Shown here: piece by piece, positions 35,659 through 44,625 of the stretch
How positions within the stretch are numbered: the stretch's first letter is position 1
How the letters are laid out: each line of letters starts with the position of its first letter
From: CAYQUC01 sp964514215
GTDB lineage: Bacteria > Pseudomonadota > Gammaproteobacteria > UBA6429 > Thiohalophilaceae
NCBI GenBank assembly: GCA_964514215.1
Contig: CAZEPW010000006.1
Location: 1 to 64,000, forward strand
Length of the DNA: 64,000 bases
Reading direction: 5' to 3'
Translations under genes and position numbers: made by a program
Notes under the pieces: model-generated
Told to the model about the DNA's origin: nothing
Databases searched by the model: none
The model's input: the letters and a program-made list of their open reading frames with translations, nothing else

Positions 35659-37551
35659 ATGAATATATATAACGACATAAAGAAGAAACTCAATAAAAGC
35701 ATTTTACTCCCATTTATTGCAATAGCAATTATTTTGCCTTCATGCTCAAGTAGCCCAACCACTCAAGGCAATGGTGATATAAACGACACAATCAGTGCAG
35801 CAGAACAATATTTAACGGATAAACAATATGTAGAAGCTGCAAAGCTATTTACAACAATTGCTCAAAAAGTTACATCACCTCAATATGAAGAATTCATGCT
35901 ACGCGCAAGTTCCTCGTTAGCAAAAGCCGGGCAAACAGCTCAAGCAAACCAAATATTAGATTCACTTGAAATTAGTGAGCAATATCCAAAGTTATTGTTT
36001 TACAAGCAATTAACAAAAGCCCAAATTGCAATGCGTGAACGGCAGGTTAATTTAGTGTTATCACTACTGGATACACCATTAGATGATGTCGAAAATCACT
36101 ATATTTCTGACTTTTACTTATTGCGAGCTCGGGCCCATTCGATGAATAGCAATCGACTAGCAACTGCAACGGAATTAGTTAAAAGAGAACCCTACCTCGA
36201 TGACAAAAAAGACATAAAAGCAAATCAGCAAGCAATTTGGCAATCACTATCGGTATTGTCAGAAAGAGCATTACAGCAATTACGAATTTCACCTCCACCG
36301 GATATCCTCAGTGGTTGGATGCAGTTAGTTGAAATAGCAAAAAAATACCAGTTGCGTCCCAGTTTGTTAAAAGAAAAAATTCAACAATGGCGAAGTAGTT
36401 ATCAAAACCACCCTCTAACACCAGACTTAATCGCCGGGTTAATCGCTCGCAAAGCAGAAGATGTCGCCTATCCAAAACATATTGCGTTGTTATTACCTCT
36501 AAATGGTAAATTTTCCAAAGCCGCAGAAGCTATACGAGATGGTTTTATGGCGGCTTATTATCAAAACACATCGGTTACCAATTTAAGTATTCGCATTTAT
36601 GATTCGAGTGTTCAAACTGAAAACATTCTTGAATTATATGAAACAGCTCAAAAAAATGGCGCTGAATTTATTGTTGGTCCACTCAGCAAGAAATTTGTAA
36701 AATTATTTGCTCAACAAGACACATTGCCCGTACCAACCTTGGCGTTGAATTACATAGCGAAATCAGAAACTACACCAAAAAATTTATATCAATTTGGTTT
36801 ATCCCCGGAAGAAGAAGCAATTCAAATAGCCGAACGCACTTGGCTTGATGGTTATCTGTCTGCTGCCGCTCTGGTTCCAGCCGGCCCTTGGGGAGAACGA
36901 GTATTCCTTGCCTTTAAAGAACGCTGGGAACAATTGGGTGGACGAATAACGGAATATCAAACTTATAATGCCGCTTTAAATGATTACACTATACCGATTC
37001 GATTATTACTCAACATTGATGAAAGCCGTGAACGCTATCGAGCGATTAGACGGTTGGTAAAACAAAATATTAAATACACGCCTCGACGCAGACAAGATGT
37101 TGATTTTATTTTTCTAGGAGCCTATCCAAGACAAGCTCGACAAATTCGGCCTCAATTAAAATTTTTTCATGCCGCAAAAGTTCCTATTTACGCAACATCG
37201 CATATATTCACCGGAAACTTAAACCCCGAAATGGATCGTGACATGGATGGTATTATTTTTGGTGACATGCCTTGGGTTTTATCTGAAAATAGCTCCAATA
37301 ACAGTATTCGTGCAGACATTGATGACTATATAACGAATTCAGGAAAACAATTACAACGATTATATGCTCTTGGAATTGATGCCTTCAATATCATTGCGGC
37401 AATTAATCCATTAAAAACGTATTCGTATGAACGTTATGATGGCGAAACAGGAAGCCTTAGTATTGACGAATATAATCGTGTCAACCGACAACTCACATGG
37501 GTTCGGTTTAGAAGTGGGCAACCAACTTTATTGGATCAAGAGCTTAAATAA
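35659..37551 (+). CDS. lpoA: Outer-membrane lipoprotein LpoA, activator of PBP1A
   Basis: The 630-residue protein has a lipoprotein signal with lipobox ILPSC (Cys29). An N-terminal helical repeat region (about 40-270) is followed by a C-terminal periplasmic-binding-protein-like domain starting near 275 (HIALLLPLNGKFSKAAEAIRDG). It reaches through the peptidoglycan to stimulate the PBP1A transpeptidase. Divergence from rsmI and the downstream yraN and gmhA genes match LpoA (YraM). The stop codon shares one base with the yraN start. Confidence 0.93.
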   Translation: MNIYNDIKKKLNKSILLPFIAIAIILPSCSSSPTTQGNGDINDTISAAEQYLTDKQYVEAAKLFTTIAQKVTSPQYEEFMLRASSSLAKAGQTAQANQILDSLEISEQYPKLLFYKQLTKAQIAMRERQVNLVLSLLDTPLDDVENHYISDFYLLRARAHSMNSNRLATATELVKREPYLDDKKDIKANQQAIWQSLSVLSERALQQLRISPPPDILSGWMQLVEIAKKYQLRPSLLKEKIQQWRSSYQNHPLTPDLIAGLIARKAEDVAYPKHIALLLPLNGKFSKAAEAIRDGFMAAYYQNTSVTNLSIRIYDSSVQTENILELYETAQKNGAEFIVGPLSKKFVKLFAQQDTLPVPTLALNYIAKSETTPKNLYQFGLSPEEEAIQIAERTWLDGYLSAAALVPAGPWGERVFLAFKERWEQLGGRITEYQTYNAALNDYTIPIRLLLNIDESRERYRAIRRLVKQNIKYTPRRRQDVDFIFLGAYPRQARQIRPQLKFFHAAKVPIYATSHIFTGNLNPEMDRDMDGIIFGDMPWVLSENSSNNSIRADIDDYITNSGKQLQRLYALGIDAFNIIAAINPLKTYSYERYDGETGSLSIDEYNRVNRQLTWVRFRSGQPTLLDQELK

Positions 37552-37922
37552 TGCTGTTAAATTCAGTTAATAACTCAAAAGAGCTTGGCAGTATAACTGA
37601 AGAAATAGCGTTACAACATTTAATAAATAATGGTTTAACACTAATTACCAAAAATTTTAGCCACCGTATCGGTGAAATAGATATCATTATGCAAGACAAA
37701 ACTGCTATTGTCTTTATAGAAGTGCGATACCGTAAAAATACTAACTTTGGATTACCAGAGGAAACCGTTACACTAAAAAAGCAAAAGAAAATACAATCCA
37801 CGGCATTGATTTATATCTCAAGGAACCCAAAGTATAAGAATGTGCAACCACGATTTGATGTTGTTGCGTTAACACCCAACGCTAAAGAATTGTCCATCAA
37901 CTGGATAAAAAATGCTTTTTAA
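37551..37922 (+). CDS. yraN: YraN family protein (UPF0102)
   Basis: The 123-residue protein has the nuclease-like fold of the UPF0102 family. The blocks are HRIGEIDIIMQDKTAIVFIEVRYR and FGLPEETVTLKKQKKI. The Glu-Asp-Glu-x-(R/K) pattern is like the PD-(D/E)XK site of Holliday-junction-resolvase-like enzymes. The cellular role is unsettled. Its start overlaps the lpoA stop, as in related genomes. Confidence 0.92.
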   Translation: MLLNSVNNSKELGSITEEIALQHLINNGLTLITKNFSHRIGEIDIIMQDKTAIVFIEVRYRKNTNFGLPEETVTLKKQKKIQSTALIYISRNPKYKNVQPRFDVVALTPNAKELSINWIKNAF

Positions 37923-37945
37923 ATAACACTTTAAAAATTAGAACT

Positions 37946-38548
37946 ATGAATAACAACAAAAATAATATCGAAAATAATATCAGTAATTTATTTGAAGATA
38001 GTATCAACACAAAAAAAAATTCAATTGCTGTTTTAACGCCTAAAATTGCAGTAGCTACTAATATAATGGCAGAAGCCATTAGCAACAAAAATAAAATAAT
38101 GAGTTGTGGTAATGGTGGCTCAGCAGCAGATGCACAGCATTTCTCTGCAGAATTAATATGCCGCTTTGAGATGGAACGCCCTGAATTACCTGCAATAGCG
38201 TTAACCACAGACACTTCGGCAATAACGGCTATATCAAATGATTATTCATTCGATAAAATATTTTCAAAGCAGGTTTTAGGACTTGGCTTAAAGAATGATA
38301 TTTTATTAGCAATATCAACCAGCGGAAATTCAAAAAATATAATTGAAGCAATTAAAGCCGCTCATCAAAAAGAAATGATAGTCATAGCACTAACCGGAAA
38401 AGACGGTGGCAATATCGCAAAACAATTAGCAGCTACTGATGTTGAAATTCGTGTACCTTCTGAAATAACAGCGAGAATTCAAGAGGTTCATTTATTAACC
38501 ATTCACTGCTTATGCCATCAAATTGATCATATATTGTTTTCGAAATGA
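37946..38548 (+). CDS. gmhA: SIS-domain phosphoheptose isomerase / DiaA family
   Basis: The 200-residue protein has a single SIS domain: SCGNGGSAADAQHFSAEL near 53-70, RFEMERPELPAIALTTD, ISTSGNSKNI and ARIQEVHLLTIHCLC. In Pseudomonas the gene at this site is called GmhA (sedoheptulose-7-phosphate isomerase, LPS heptose). In Escherichia coli the equivalent position holds DiaA, which binds DnaA. The RFExERPxLPAIAL block is shared with DiaA. The His and Glu of the C-terminal helix keep isomerase activity possible. It overlaps the next gene by four bases. Confidence 0.85.
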   Translation: MNNNKNNIENNISNLFEDSINTKKNSIAVLTPKIAVATNIMAEAISNKNKIMSCGNGGSAADAQHFSAELICRFEMERPELPAIALTTDTSAITAISNDYSFDKIFSKQVLGLGLKNDILLAISTSGNSKNIIEAIKAAHQKEMIVIALTGKDGGNIAKQLAATDVEIRVPSEITARIQEVHLLTIHCLCHQIDHILFSK

Positions 38549-39939
38549 TAGATGCCAAAATATTAAATACAGTTTTACAACAATGCACTAACAAGCTTCG
38601 AAGTAATCAAATATTAACCGAAGAAAGTGCTCGCTGGTCTTATGGTTATGATAATAGTCGACGTCAAGCGTTACCCGATCTTGTACTGTTACCAGAAAAC
38701 CACGAGCAAGTGCAATTTATTGTTGCCTTATGTTACCAACATAAAATTTCATTAATTGCTCGAGGACGAGGCACCGGCACAACCGGTGCTACCGTACCCA
38801 TTACCGGTGGTGTGATATTATCAACTGAAAGAATGAATACAATTTTAGAGGTTAATGCAAAAGATCGTTATTTAATCACACAACCGGGTGTCACCAATAA
38901 AGCCGTGCAAGATAGCGCTGAAGAAATAGGTTTTTTTTGGCCTCCCGATCCAACAAGCTCAGAGTTTTGCACTATTGGTGGCAATTTAGCTTACAATTCT
39001 GCTGGCCCACGAACTGTAAAATATGGCACACCACGAGAAAATGTCTTAGGGTTAAGAGCCGTTATTGGCACTGGTGAAGAAATACGAACAGGCGTTTTCA
39101 CCACCAAAGGTGTTGTCGGATTAGATCTTACTCGTTTACTCATTGGCTCCGAAGGGACATTAGCCATTATCACAGAAGCGACGTTAAAGTTAACTCCTAT
39201 TCAATCACCGGTTCGAACCTTTCAAGCTTTTTATGAAACTATCGAAGATGCAACATCTGCCATCGTTGCAATTATGTCCCAATCCATTACACCCCGCGTC
39301 TTAGAATTTATAGATAAAAATGCCATCAATATGATTCGAGATTATTCTGCTATTGAGTTACCTCAAAATGCAGGTGCATTATTGATGATTGAAATTGACG
39401 GGCCTGTCGCTGAACATCAAGATAGTGTTGATAAATTTATTAGCAGTGCGAGTAATAATGGTTTACTCAATATTAAAACGGCTAATAGCAAAGCTGAATC
39501 CGATGCCTTGTGGGCTTTACGAAAAGCCTTATCACCGGCTCTACGAAAAATTTCACCTAAAAAAATAAATGAAGATGTTGTTGTTCCTATCTCAAATTTA
39601 CCAAAATTAATTTCTGGACTTGAAACATTATCACAAAAACATTCCATCCCCATCGTAAATTTTGGACATGCCGGTAATGGTAATATCCATGTTAACTTAT
39701 TATATGATCCTGACGATGAACAACAAAATAAGCAAGTTCATTATTGTTTGGATGATGTTTTTAGCTTAGTGTTAAATTTAAAAGGATCGTTATCGGGTGA
39801 ACATGGAATTGGCCTTGAAAAACGTGAATATGTGGCTCGGGAGCTTGATCAAGTTTCATTACGATTAATGCACCAAATTAAACAACAATTTGATCCCAAT
39901 GGAATATTAAACCCCGGAAAAATGTTGCCCGATGTTTAA
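38545..39939 (+). CDS. FAD-linked oxidoreductase, GlcD/D-2-hydroxyacid dehydrogenase type
   Basis: The 464-residue protein has a PCMH-type FAD domain (ISLIARGRGTGTTGATVP near residue 70; CTIGGNLAYNSAGPRTVKYG near 142). A GlcD-type C-terminal domain follows with NFGHAGNGNIHVN, SGEHGIGLEKREYV and FDPNGILNPGKML. Such enzymes oxidise glycolate, D-lactate or D-2-hydroxyglutarate; the substrate cannot be chosen here. No iron-sulfur subunit gene is adjacent. It is the last gene of the lpoA run and converges on sspB. Confidence 0.88.
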   Translation: MIDAKILNTVLQQCTNKLRSNQILTEESARWSYGYDNSRRQALPDLVLLPENHEQVQFIVALCYQHKISLIARGRGTGTTGATVPITGGVILSTERMNTILEVNAKDRYLITQPGVTNKAVQDSAEEIGFFWPPDPTSSEFCTIGGNLAYNSAGPRTVKYGTPRENVLGLRAVIGTGEEIRTGVFTTKGVVGLDLTRLLIGSEGTLAIITEATLKLTPIQSPVRTFQAFYETIEDATSAIVAIMSQSITPRVLEFIDKNAINMIRDYSAIELPQNAGALLMIEIDGPVAEHQDSVDKFISSASNNGLLNIKTANSKAESDALWALRKALSPALRKISPKKINEDVVVPISNLPKLISGLETLSQKHSIPIVNFGHAGNGNIHVNLLYDPDDEQQNKQVHYCLDDVFSLVLNLKGSLSGEHGIGLEKREYVARELDQVSLRLMHQIKQQFDPNGILNPGKMLPDV

Positions 39940-39949
39940 ACACACTAAT

Positions 39950-40336
39950 TTATTTCACGATTTTTAAACTCGGTTTTGCTAGGATTTTCTTTGATGAGTC
40001 ATTATCAGGTTCTTCAGGCCCGCTATCGGTGTCTTCTTTAAAGACCATACCTTGTCCATTTTCTTTTGAATAAATAGCCATACAAGCAGAAATGGGAATA
40101 TAAATATTCGTAGGATGACCACCAAAACGGGCATTAAATGATACTGCGGCATTATCCATGTGTAATTGCTCAACTGCTGAAATAGAAACATTTAATACGA
40201 TTTTACCATTTTGGACGTAATTAACAGGCACTTGAACATCTTTGTGTTCTGCATTAACTAATAAATAAGGTGTTTGATCATTGTCTATTAGCCATTCATG
40301 GATGGCTCGTACCAAATAAGGTCTACTTGAATTCAC
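39950..40336 (-). CDS. sspB: ClpXP adaptor SspB
   Basis: The 128-residue protein has an N-terminal substrate-binding domain (RPYLVRAIHEWLIDNDQTPYL then NARFGGHPTNIYIPI). An acidic flexible linker (about 95-120) follows. The C-terminal ClpX-binding peptide is KPSLKIVK. It delivers ssrA-tagged proteins to ClpXP. It follows sspA on the same strand after 14 bases. Confidence 0.95.
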   Translation of the reverse strand: MNSSRPYLVRAIHEWLIDNDQTPYLLVNAEHKDVQVPVNYVQNGKIVLNVSISAVEQLHMDNAAVSFNARFGGHPTNIYIPISACMAIYSKENGQGMVFKEDTDSGPEEPDNDSSKKILAKPSLKIVK

Positions 40337-40350
40337 TTACTAACCTAAAT

Positions 40351-40956
40351 TTACGAACGTAATGTTCTTTCTATTTCGCTTAAACTGGTTTGAAAAGTTT
40401 CTCTTTCAAACATTCTTTCAGAATAATCCAATATGGCTTTCGCTTGAGCTGGTAATATTATTCCTAATGATGGCAATCGCCATAATAATGGCAATAAAGC
40501 ACAATCAATCAACGTAAACTCATCACTCATAAAAAAAGCTTTTTGTTCAAAAATTGGTGCTATCACAGTTAAACTATCACGAATTTTTTTTTGATTCTCA
40601 GGACTACTGTCTTTTATCAGGCCATACCAATCACGAAAAATTCGATAGCGCATTAATCTATTTTGACTACGCAACACTGGATCAACTGGCATTAGTGGCG
40701 GGTGAGGAAAGCGTTCATCAAGATATTCCATTACAATTTGATGTTCATATAAGACTAAATCACGATCAACTAATGTTGGAACTTCGTTATAAGGATTTAA
40801 ATCTTTTAAATCCTCTGGAGTTTCACCATCTGATACTTCAATTGAATTATAGCTTATACCTTTTTCAGCTAATACAATTCTAACCATATGACTATATGGG
40901 CAGTTTGGATTATTGTATAAGGTTATAACAGAACGTCTATTGGCAACTTGGGCCAT
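40351..40956 (-). CDS. sspA: Stringent starvation protein A
   Basis: The 201-residue protein has a glutathione S-transferase fold: thioredoxin-like N-terminal domain with LYNNPNCPYSHMVRIVLAEKG, and a helical C-terminal domain with LIDCALLPLLWRLPSLGI. SspA binds RNA polymerase holoenzyme and acts in acid and starvation responses. The sspA-sspB pair downstream of petABC is the usual gammaproteobacterial order. Confidence 0.95.
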   Translation of the reverse strand: MAQVANRRSVITLYNNPNCPYSHMVRIVLAEKGISYNSIEVSDGETPEDLKDLNPYNEVPTLVDRDLVLYEHQIVMEYLDERFPHPPLMPVDPVLRSQNRLMRYRIFRDWYGLIKDSSPENQKKIRDSLTVIAPIFEQKAFFMSDEFTLIDCALLPLLWRLPSLGIILPAQAKAILDYSERMFERETFQTSLSEIERTLRS

Positions 40957-40990
40957 AATAACACCTTTTAATTCAATCTATGGAAACAAA

Positions 40991-41027
40991 AAAACGATCT
41001 AGAGCATCAAAACCTCTAGATCGTTTT
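40991..41027. terminator. Bidirectional terminator after petC
   Basis: AAAACGATCTAGAG (40991-41004) and CTCTAGATCGTTTT (41014-41027) pair perfectly over 14 bases around a 9-base loop, with flanking A and T runs. On the minus strand it separates the petABC transcript from sspAB. Confidence 0.9.
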
Positions 41028-41055
41028 AAAACTGTTTCGAAATACGTTATTTTAA

Positions 41056-41793
41056 TTAATGAACGTCTTTCCAAAACTCTTTTTTCATCGCATAGGAAAC
41101 TAGGAATAAAATAAATAAATAAATTAAAACCCAAACTCCTAATGCCTTACGCTCTGTTTTAGCAGGCTCGCCAATGTAATCAAGAAAAGCGACTAAATCT
41201 TTTACATCATTGTCATACTCAACTTTAGTACGCAAACCCTTCGTTAACTCTTTATATCCAACAATCTCTTTAACTTTATAGCCCTCGTGATCTACTTTTT
41301 CTTCAAAAATAGCTTCTTTGGTACCTTCAAGTTCCCATAAAACATGTGGCATGCCAACATCTTTAAATACAGCATTATTCACACCAAAGGGACGAGACTC
41401 ATCAATATAAAAGGTTCTAAAATAAGTATATAACCATTCAGGGCTTCTTGAACGAGCAATAACCGATAAATCAGGTGGTGTTGTTCCAAACCAATTTTTA
41501 GCATCTTCCTTGTTCATTGCGACATCCATTGTGCTACCAATTTTATCACTGGCAAACATTAGATTTTTTTCAACAAGTTCAGTACTCATATTCAAATCTA
41601 CAGCCATACGGTTATATCGCATATAACTTGCAGAGTGACAACTTAAACAATAATTAACAAAAATCTTTGCTCCAGCCTGGAGTGACTCTTTATTGCTTAA
41701 ATCAATATCAACCTTATCTAAATGAACACCACTGCTGGCATTAGCAAATAATGGCAAAAACGCGAATATAGAAATTATTAATAATTTTTTCAT
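41056..41793 (-). CDS. petC: Cytochrome c1 of the bc1 complex
   Basis: The 245-residue protein has a signal peptide (about 1-19). A heme c site Cys49-x-x-Cys52-His53 lies in VNYCLSCHSASYMRY. The C-terminal membrane anchor is WVLIYLFILFLVSYAMKKEFW. It passes electrons from the Rieske protein to soluble cytochrome c. Its start overlaps the petB stop by one base. Confidence 0.96.
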   Translation of the reverse strand: MKKLLIISIFAFLPLFANASSGVHLDKVDIDLSNKESLQAGAKIFVNYCLSCHSASYMRYNRMAVDLNMSTELVEKNLMFASDKIGSTMDVAMNKEDAKNWFGTTPPDLSVIARSRSPEWLYTYFRTFYIDESRPFGVNNAVFKDVGMPHVLWELEGTKEAIFEEKVDHEGYKVKEIVGYKELTKGLRTKVEYDNDVKDLVAFLDYIGEPAKTERKALGVWVLIYLFILFLVSYAMKKEFWKDVH

Positions 41794-43013
41794 TATGAGG
41801 TCACCCTATCTGGTACTGGCTTAGTCTTATCAATTGTTGTATACCAAGGCATTAAGATAAAGAATGCAAAATAGATAACACTAAATCCCCTTGCAAAATT
41901 AGTATACAAAGTTGTAGCCGGTTGTGTACCCAACCAACCTAATGCAATGAAACTAATAATAAACAAAGTTAAAGCAGCCTTATAGATTGCACCACGATAG
42001 CGAATCGATTTAACAGGACTACGATCTAACCACGGCAATAAGAATAACACGACAATCGCACCACCCATTCCAACAACACCTAAGAACTTATCAGGAACGG
42101 CTCTCAAAATTGCATAGAACGGTGTGAAATACCATAAAGGAACAATATGTTCTGGTGTTTTTAACGGATCAGCAGGTATAAAGTTATCTTTCTCTAAAAA
42201 CCAACCAAACATTTCAGGTGCAAAAAAGACCACTAACGAGAAGAACATTAAGAACACCACAACACCAACAATATCTTTTACAGAATAATACGGGTGGAAT
42301 GGAATGCCATCCAACGGAATGCCATTTGCGTCTTTATTTTTCTTAATTTCAACGCCATCAGGGTTATTTGAACCCACTTCATGCAATGCAATAATATGAG
42401 CAACAACTAAACCAAGTAATACTAATGGTAAAGCAATAACGTGAAATGCAAAGAATCGGTTTAATGTTGCATCAGAAATAACAAAATCACCACGAATCCA
42501 TAATGCTAAAGGCTCACCAACCCATGGAATAGCACCAAACAGAGAAATAATAACCTGAGCACCCCAATAAGACATTTGACCCCACGGTAATAAATATCCC
42601 ATAAAGGCTTCAGCCATTAATGCGACATAAATAAACATACCAAAGATCCAAATCAATTCACGTGGTTTTTTGTATGAGCCGTAAATTAATCCACGGAACA
42701 TGTGTAAATACACCACAATAAAGAACGCAGAGGCACCAGTAGAGTGCATATAACGAATTAACCAACCCCAATTCACATCACGCATGATGTATTCAACCGA
42801 TGCAAAAGCGAGCTGCGCATCAGGCTTGTAGTTCATGGTTAAAAAGATACCAGTAACAATTTGAAGTACTAACACTAACAGTGCTAATGAACCAAAGAAA
42901 TACCAAAAGTTGAAATTCTTAGGAGCATAATATTGCCCCATGTGCTCGTTCCACATTTTTGTCAGTGGAAAACGATCATCCACCCAGCCAACGAAAGCAG
43001 TTAACTTATCCAT
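41793..43013 (-). CDS. petB: Cytochrome b of the bc1 complex
   Basis: The 406-residue protein has eight membrane segments and the two pairs of heme-ligating His (in RYMHSTGASAFFIVVYLHMF and in FHVIALPLVLLGLVVAHIIALHE). The quinol-site motif is present as PEMFGW, a variant of PEWY. WGAQVIISLFGAIPWVG is another conserved block. It is the full-length fused b/subunit IV type. Confidence 0.97.
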   Translation of the reverse strand: MDKLTAFVGWVDDRFPLTKMWNEHMGQYYAPKNFNFWYFFGSLALLVLVLQIVTGIFLTMNYKPDAQLAFASVEYIMRDVNWGWLIRYMHSTGASAFFIVVYLHMFRGLIYGSYKKPRELIWIFGMFIYVALMAEAFMGYLLPWGQMSYWGAQVIISLFGAIPWVGEPLALWIRGDFVISDATLNRFFAFHVIALPLVLLGLVVAHIIALHEVGSNNPDGVEIKKNKDANGIPLDGIPFHPYYSVKDIVGVVVFLMFFSLVVFFAPEMFGWFLEKDNFIPADPLKTPEHIVPLWYFTPFYAILRAVPDKFLGVVGMGGAIVVLFLLPWLDRSPVKSIRYRGAIYKAALTLFIISFIALGWLGTQPATTLYTNFARGFSVIYFAFFILMPWYTTIDKTKPVPDRVTS

Positions 43014-43615
43014 TATGCGACTCCTTCATCAACACCAATCAAAATAACTGATTCAGACAGATATTTATGAGGTGGTACTACTAAATTAGTTGGTGCTGGA
43101 ACACCATTATAAACACGTCCGGCTAAATCGAACTTAGAACCATGACATGGGCAAAAGAAACCTCCATGCCAATCGGTTCCTAATTTATTAGCTGCACCTA
43201 ATGGTAAATACGTTGGCGAACACCCCAAATGTGTACAAATTCCTACCAGTACGACATATTCTGATTTTTGTGCACGGTATTTATCCGCAGCATAACTTGG
43301 CTGTTGCTCAGTCACTTCAGACAGAGGATCTTTTAAAGAATCATGTGTAATTAATTGATCCAAATCCTTTAAATTTTGTTCTGTTCGACGTACCACCCAA
43401 ACTGGCTTACCCCGCCATTCAATAACGACACGGCCTCCTGGTTGTAATTTGCTTATGTCAGCTTCTACTGGTGCGCCAGCTGCTTGTGCCCGAGCGCTAG
43501 GCATCCAAGATGAAACAAAAGGAACTGCAACTACTCCAGCTCCTACAGCACCAACAACAGTCGTTGCTGCTGTCAAAAATCGACGTTTACTTTTATCAAT
43601 GTTATCTGTACTCAC
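43013..43615 (-). CDS. petA: Rieske iron-sulfur protein of the bc1 complex
   Basis: The protein has a twin-arginine-like N-terminus (KRRFLTAATTVVGAVG), a membrane segment and a Rieske domain. The cluster ligands are in CTHLGC and CPCHGS. The frame extends to a GTG at 43651, but the GTG at 43613-43615 is chosen. GGGAG lies upstream at good spacing, and the product begins STDNIDKSKRRF, like other petA proteins (200 residues). It is the first gene of petABC. Confidence 0.95.
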   Translation of the reverse strand: MSTDNIDKSKRRFLTAATTVVGAVGAGVVAVPFVSSWMPSARAQAAGAPVEADISKLQPGGRVVIEWRGKPVWVVRRTEQNLKDLDQLITHDSLKDPLSEVTEQQPSYAADKYRAQKSEYVVLVGICTHLGCSPTYLPLGAANKLGTDWHGGFFCPCHGSKFDLAGRVYNGVPAPTNLVVPPHKYLSESVILIGVDEGVA

Positions 43616-43735
43616 CGATAGTCTCCCGATGTCAGATTTGGTAAATGTCACTTAATTACCGAGTGTAAAAAAGCACGCACCTACCTATATTAGAAAATTG
43701 GAATATTATAAATAATACCCCTCAAATTTGCGCGT

Positions 43736-43764
43736 ATTGTGTCGCATGAACCCTTTACCGTCAA
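43736..43764 (-). promoter_or_regulatory. Promoter of petABC
   Basis: TTGACG (43764-43759) and CACAAT (43741-43736) are separated by 17 bases on the minus strand, about 120 bases upstream of the chosen petA start. Confidence 0.65.
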
Positions 43765-43798
43765 GTGATAGTTTATTTTCTTTATATAATTCAAGTAA

Positions 43799-44557
43799 TT
43801 AGACTGGATTATCAATATCGATAAAATAATGTTGCAGCGCAAAATGATCACTTAGGTGCATTCCTAAGCACTTAGTACCGTAACGTTCAGTAGCATGGTG
43901 GCCTGCCGCAAAAAGATGGATATTGCTTTCGTTGGCAATATGAACTGTCTGTTCAGAAATTTCACCCGTTATAAATGCGTCAACACCTAATTCCAAGGCT
44001 AACGAAATATAACTTTGAGCTGCACCAGTACACCATGCTATTGATTGGATATTGTTATTATGAACATTGATATGCAATGGCGGCCTAGCGAGTTTTTGGC
44101 TAATGATATTAGCGAACTCGCTCGCCAGTATTGGTTTATTCAACTTACCATAAAATAATAATCCGGGTTCATTATTTTGACTCCGCTTACCTTCAATAGA
44201 AATACCAAGTTGCTCAGCTAACTGCGCGTTATTGCCATAAAGCGGATGCGCATCGAGCGGTAAATGATAAGCCAGTAAACTCATATCAGATGCAATTAAG
44301 CGTTTAATACGCTGATATTTCATTCCGGTGATGGCTGCTTGCTCCCCCCCCCAAAAGAAACCATGATGCACTAATAACACGTTTGCGTTTAACTCCATGG
44401 CTTTTTCAATTAATGCCACATTAGCCGTCACTCCGGATACGATTACCTCAACTTCGCGCTTACCTTGTACCTGTAAGCCATTTGGGCAATAATCTTTAAA
44501 TTTTGAAACTTCTAATAAATCGCTACTATATCGAACTAAATCTTCTAAAAGTACCAT
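43799..44557 (-). CDS. Nif3-like dinuclear metal protein (YbgI family)
   Basis: The 252-residue protein has the NIF3/DUF34 pattern. VHHGFFWGG, LLAYHLPLDAHP, VDAFITGEI and AAGHHATERYGTK carry the His and Glu residues of the dinuclear metal site. It has been annotated as GTP cyclohydrolase 1 type 2, but the physiological role is unsettled. A run of nine C residues (nine G on the coding strand) at 44344-44352 encodes part of FFWGGEQ and could slip during replication. The gene lies downstream-facing from degS with divergent starts. Confidence 0.9.
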   Translation of the reverse strand: MVLLEDLVRYSSDLLEVSKFKDYCPNGLQVQGKREVEVIVSGVTANVALIEKAMELNANVLLVHHGFFWGGEQAAITGMKYQRIKRLIASDMSLLAYHLPLDAHPLYGNNAQLAEQLGISIEGKRSQNNEPGLLFYGKLNKPILASEFANIISQKLARPPLHINVHNNNIQSIAWCTGAAQSYISLALELGVDAFITGEISEQTVHIANESNIHLFAAGHHATERYGTKCLGMHLSDHFALQHYFIDIDNPV

Positions 44558-44625
44558 GCGGTTAATCTTCCCATACGCTAAAATAACTGTATTTTAGATA
44601 ATAACGAATAAAAAACAAAATAATT

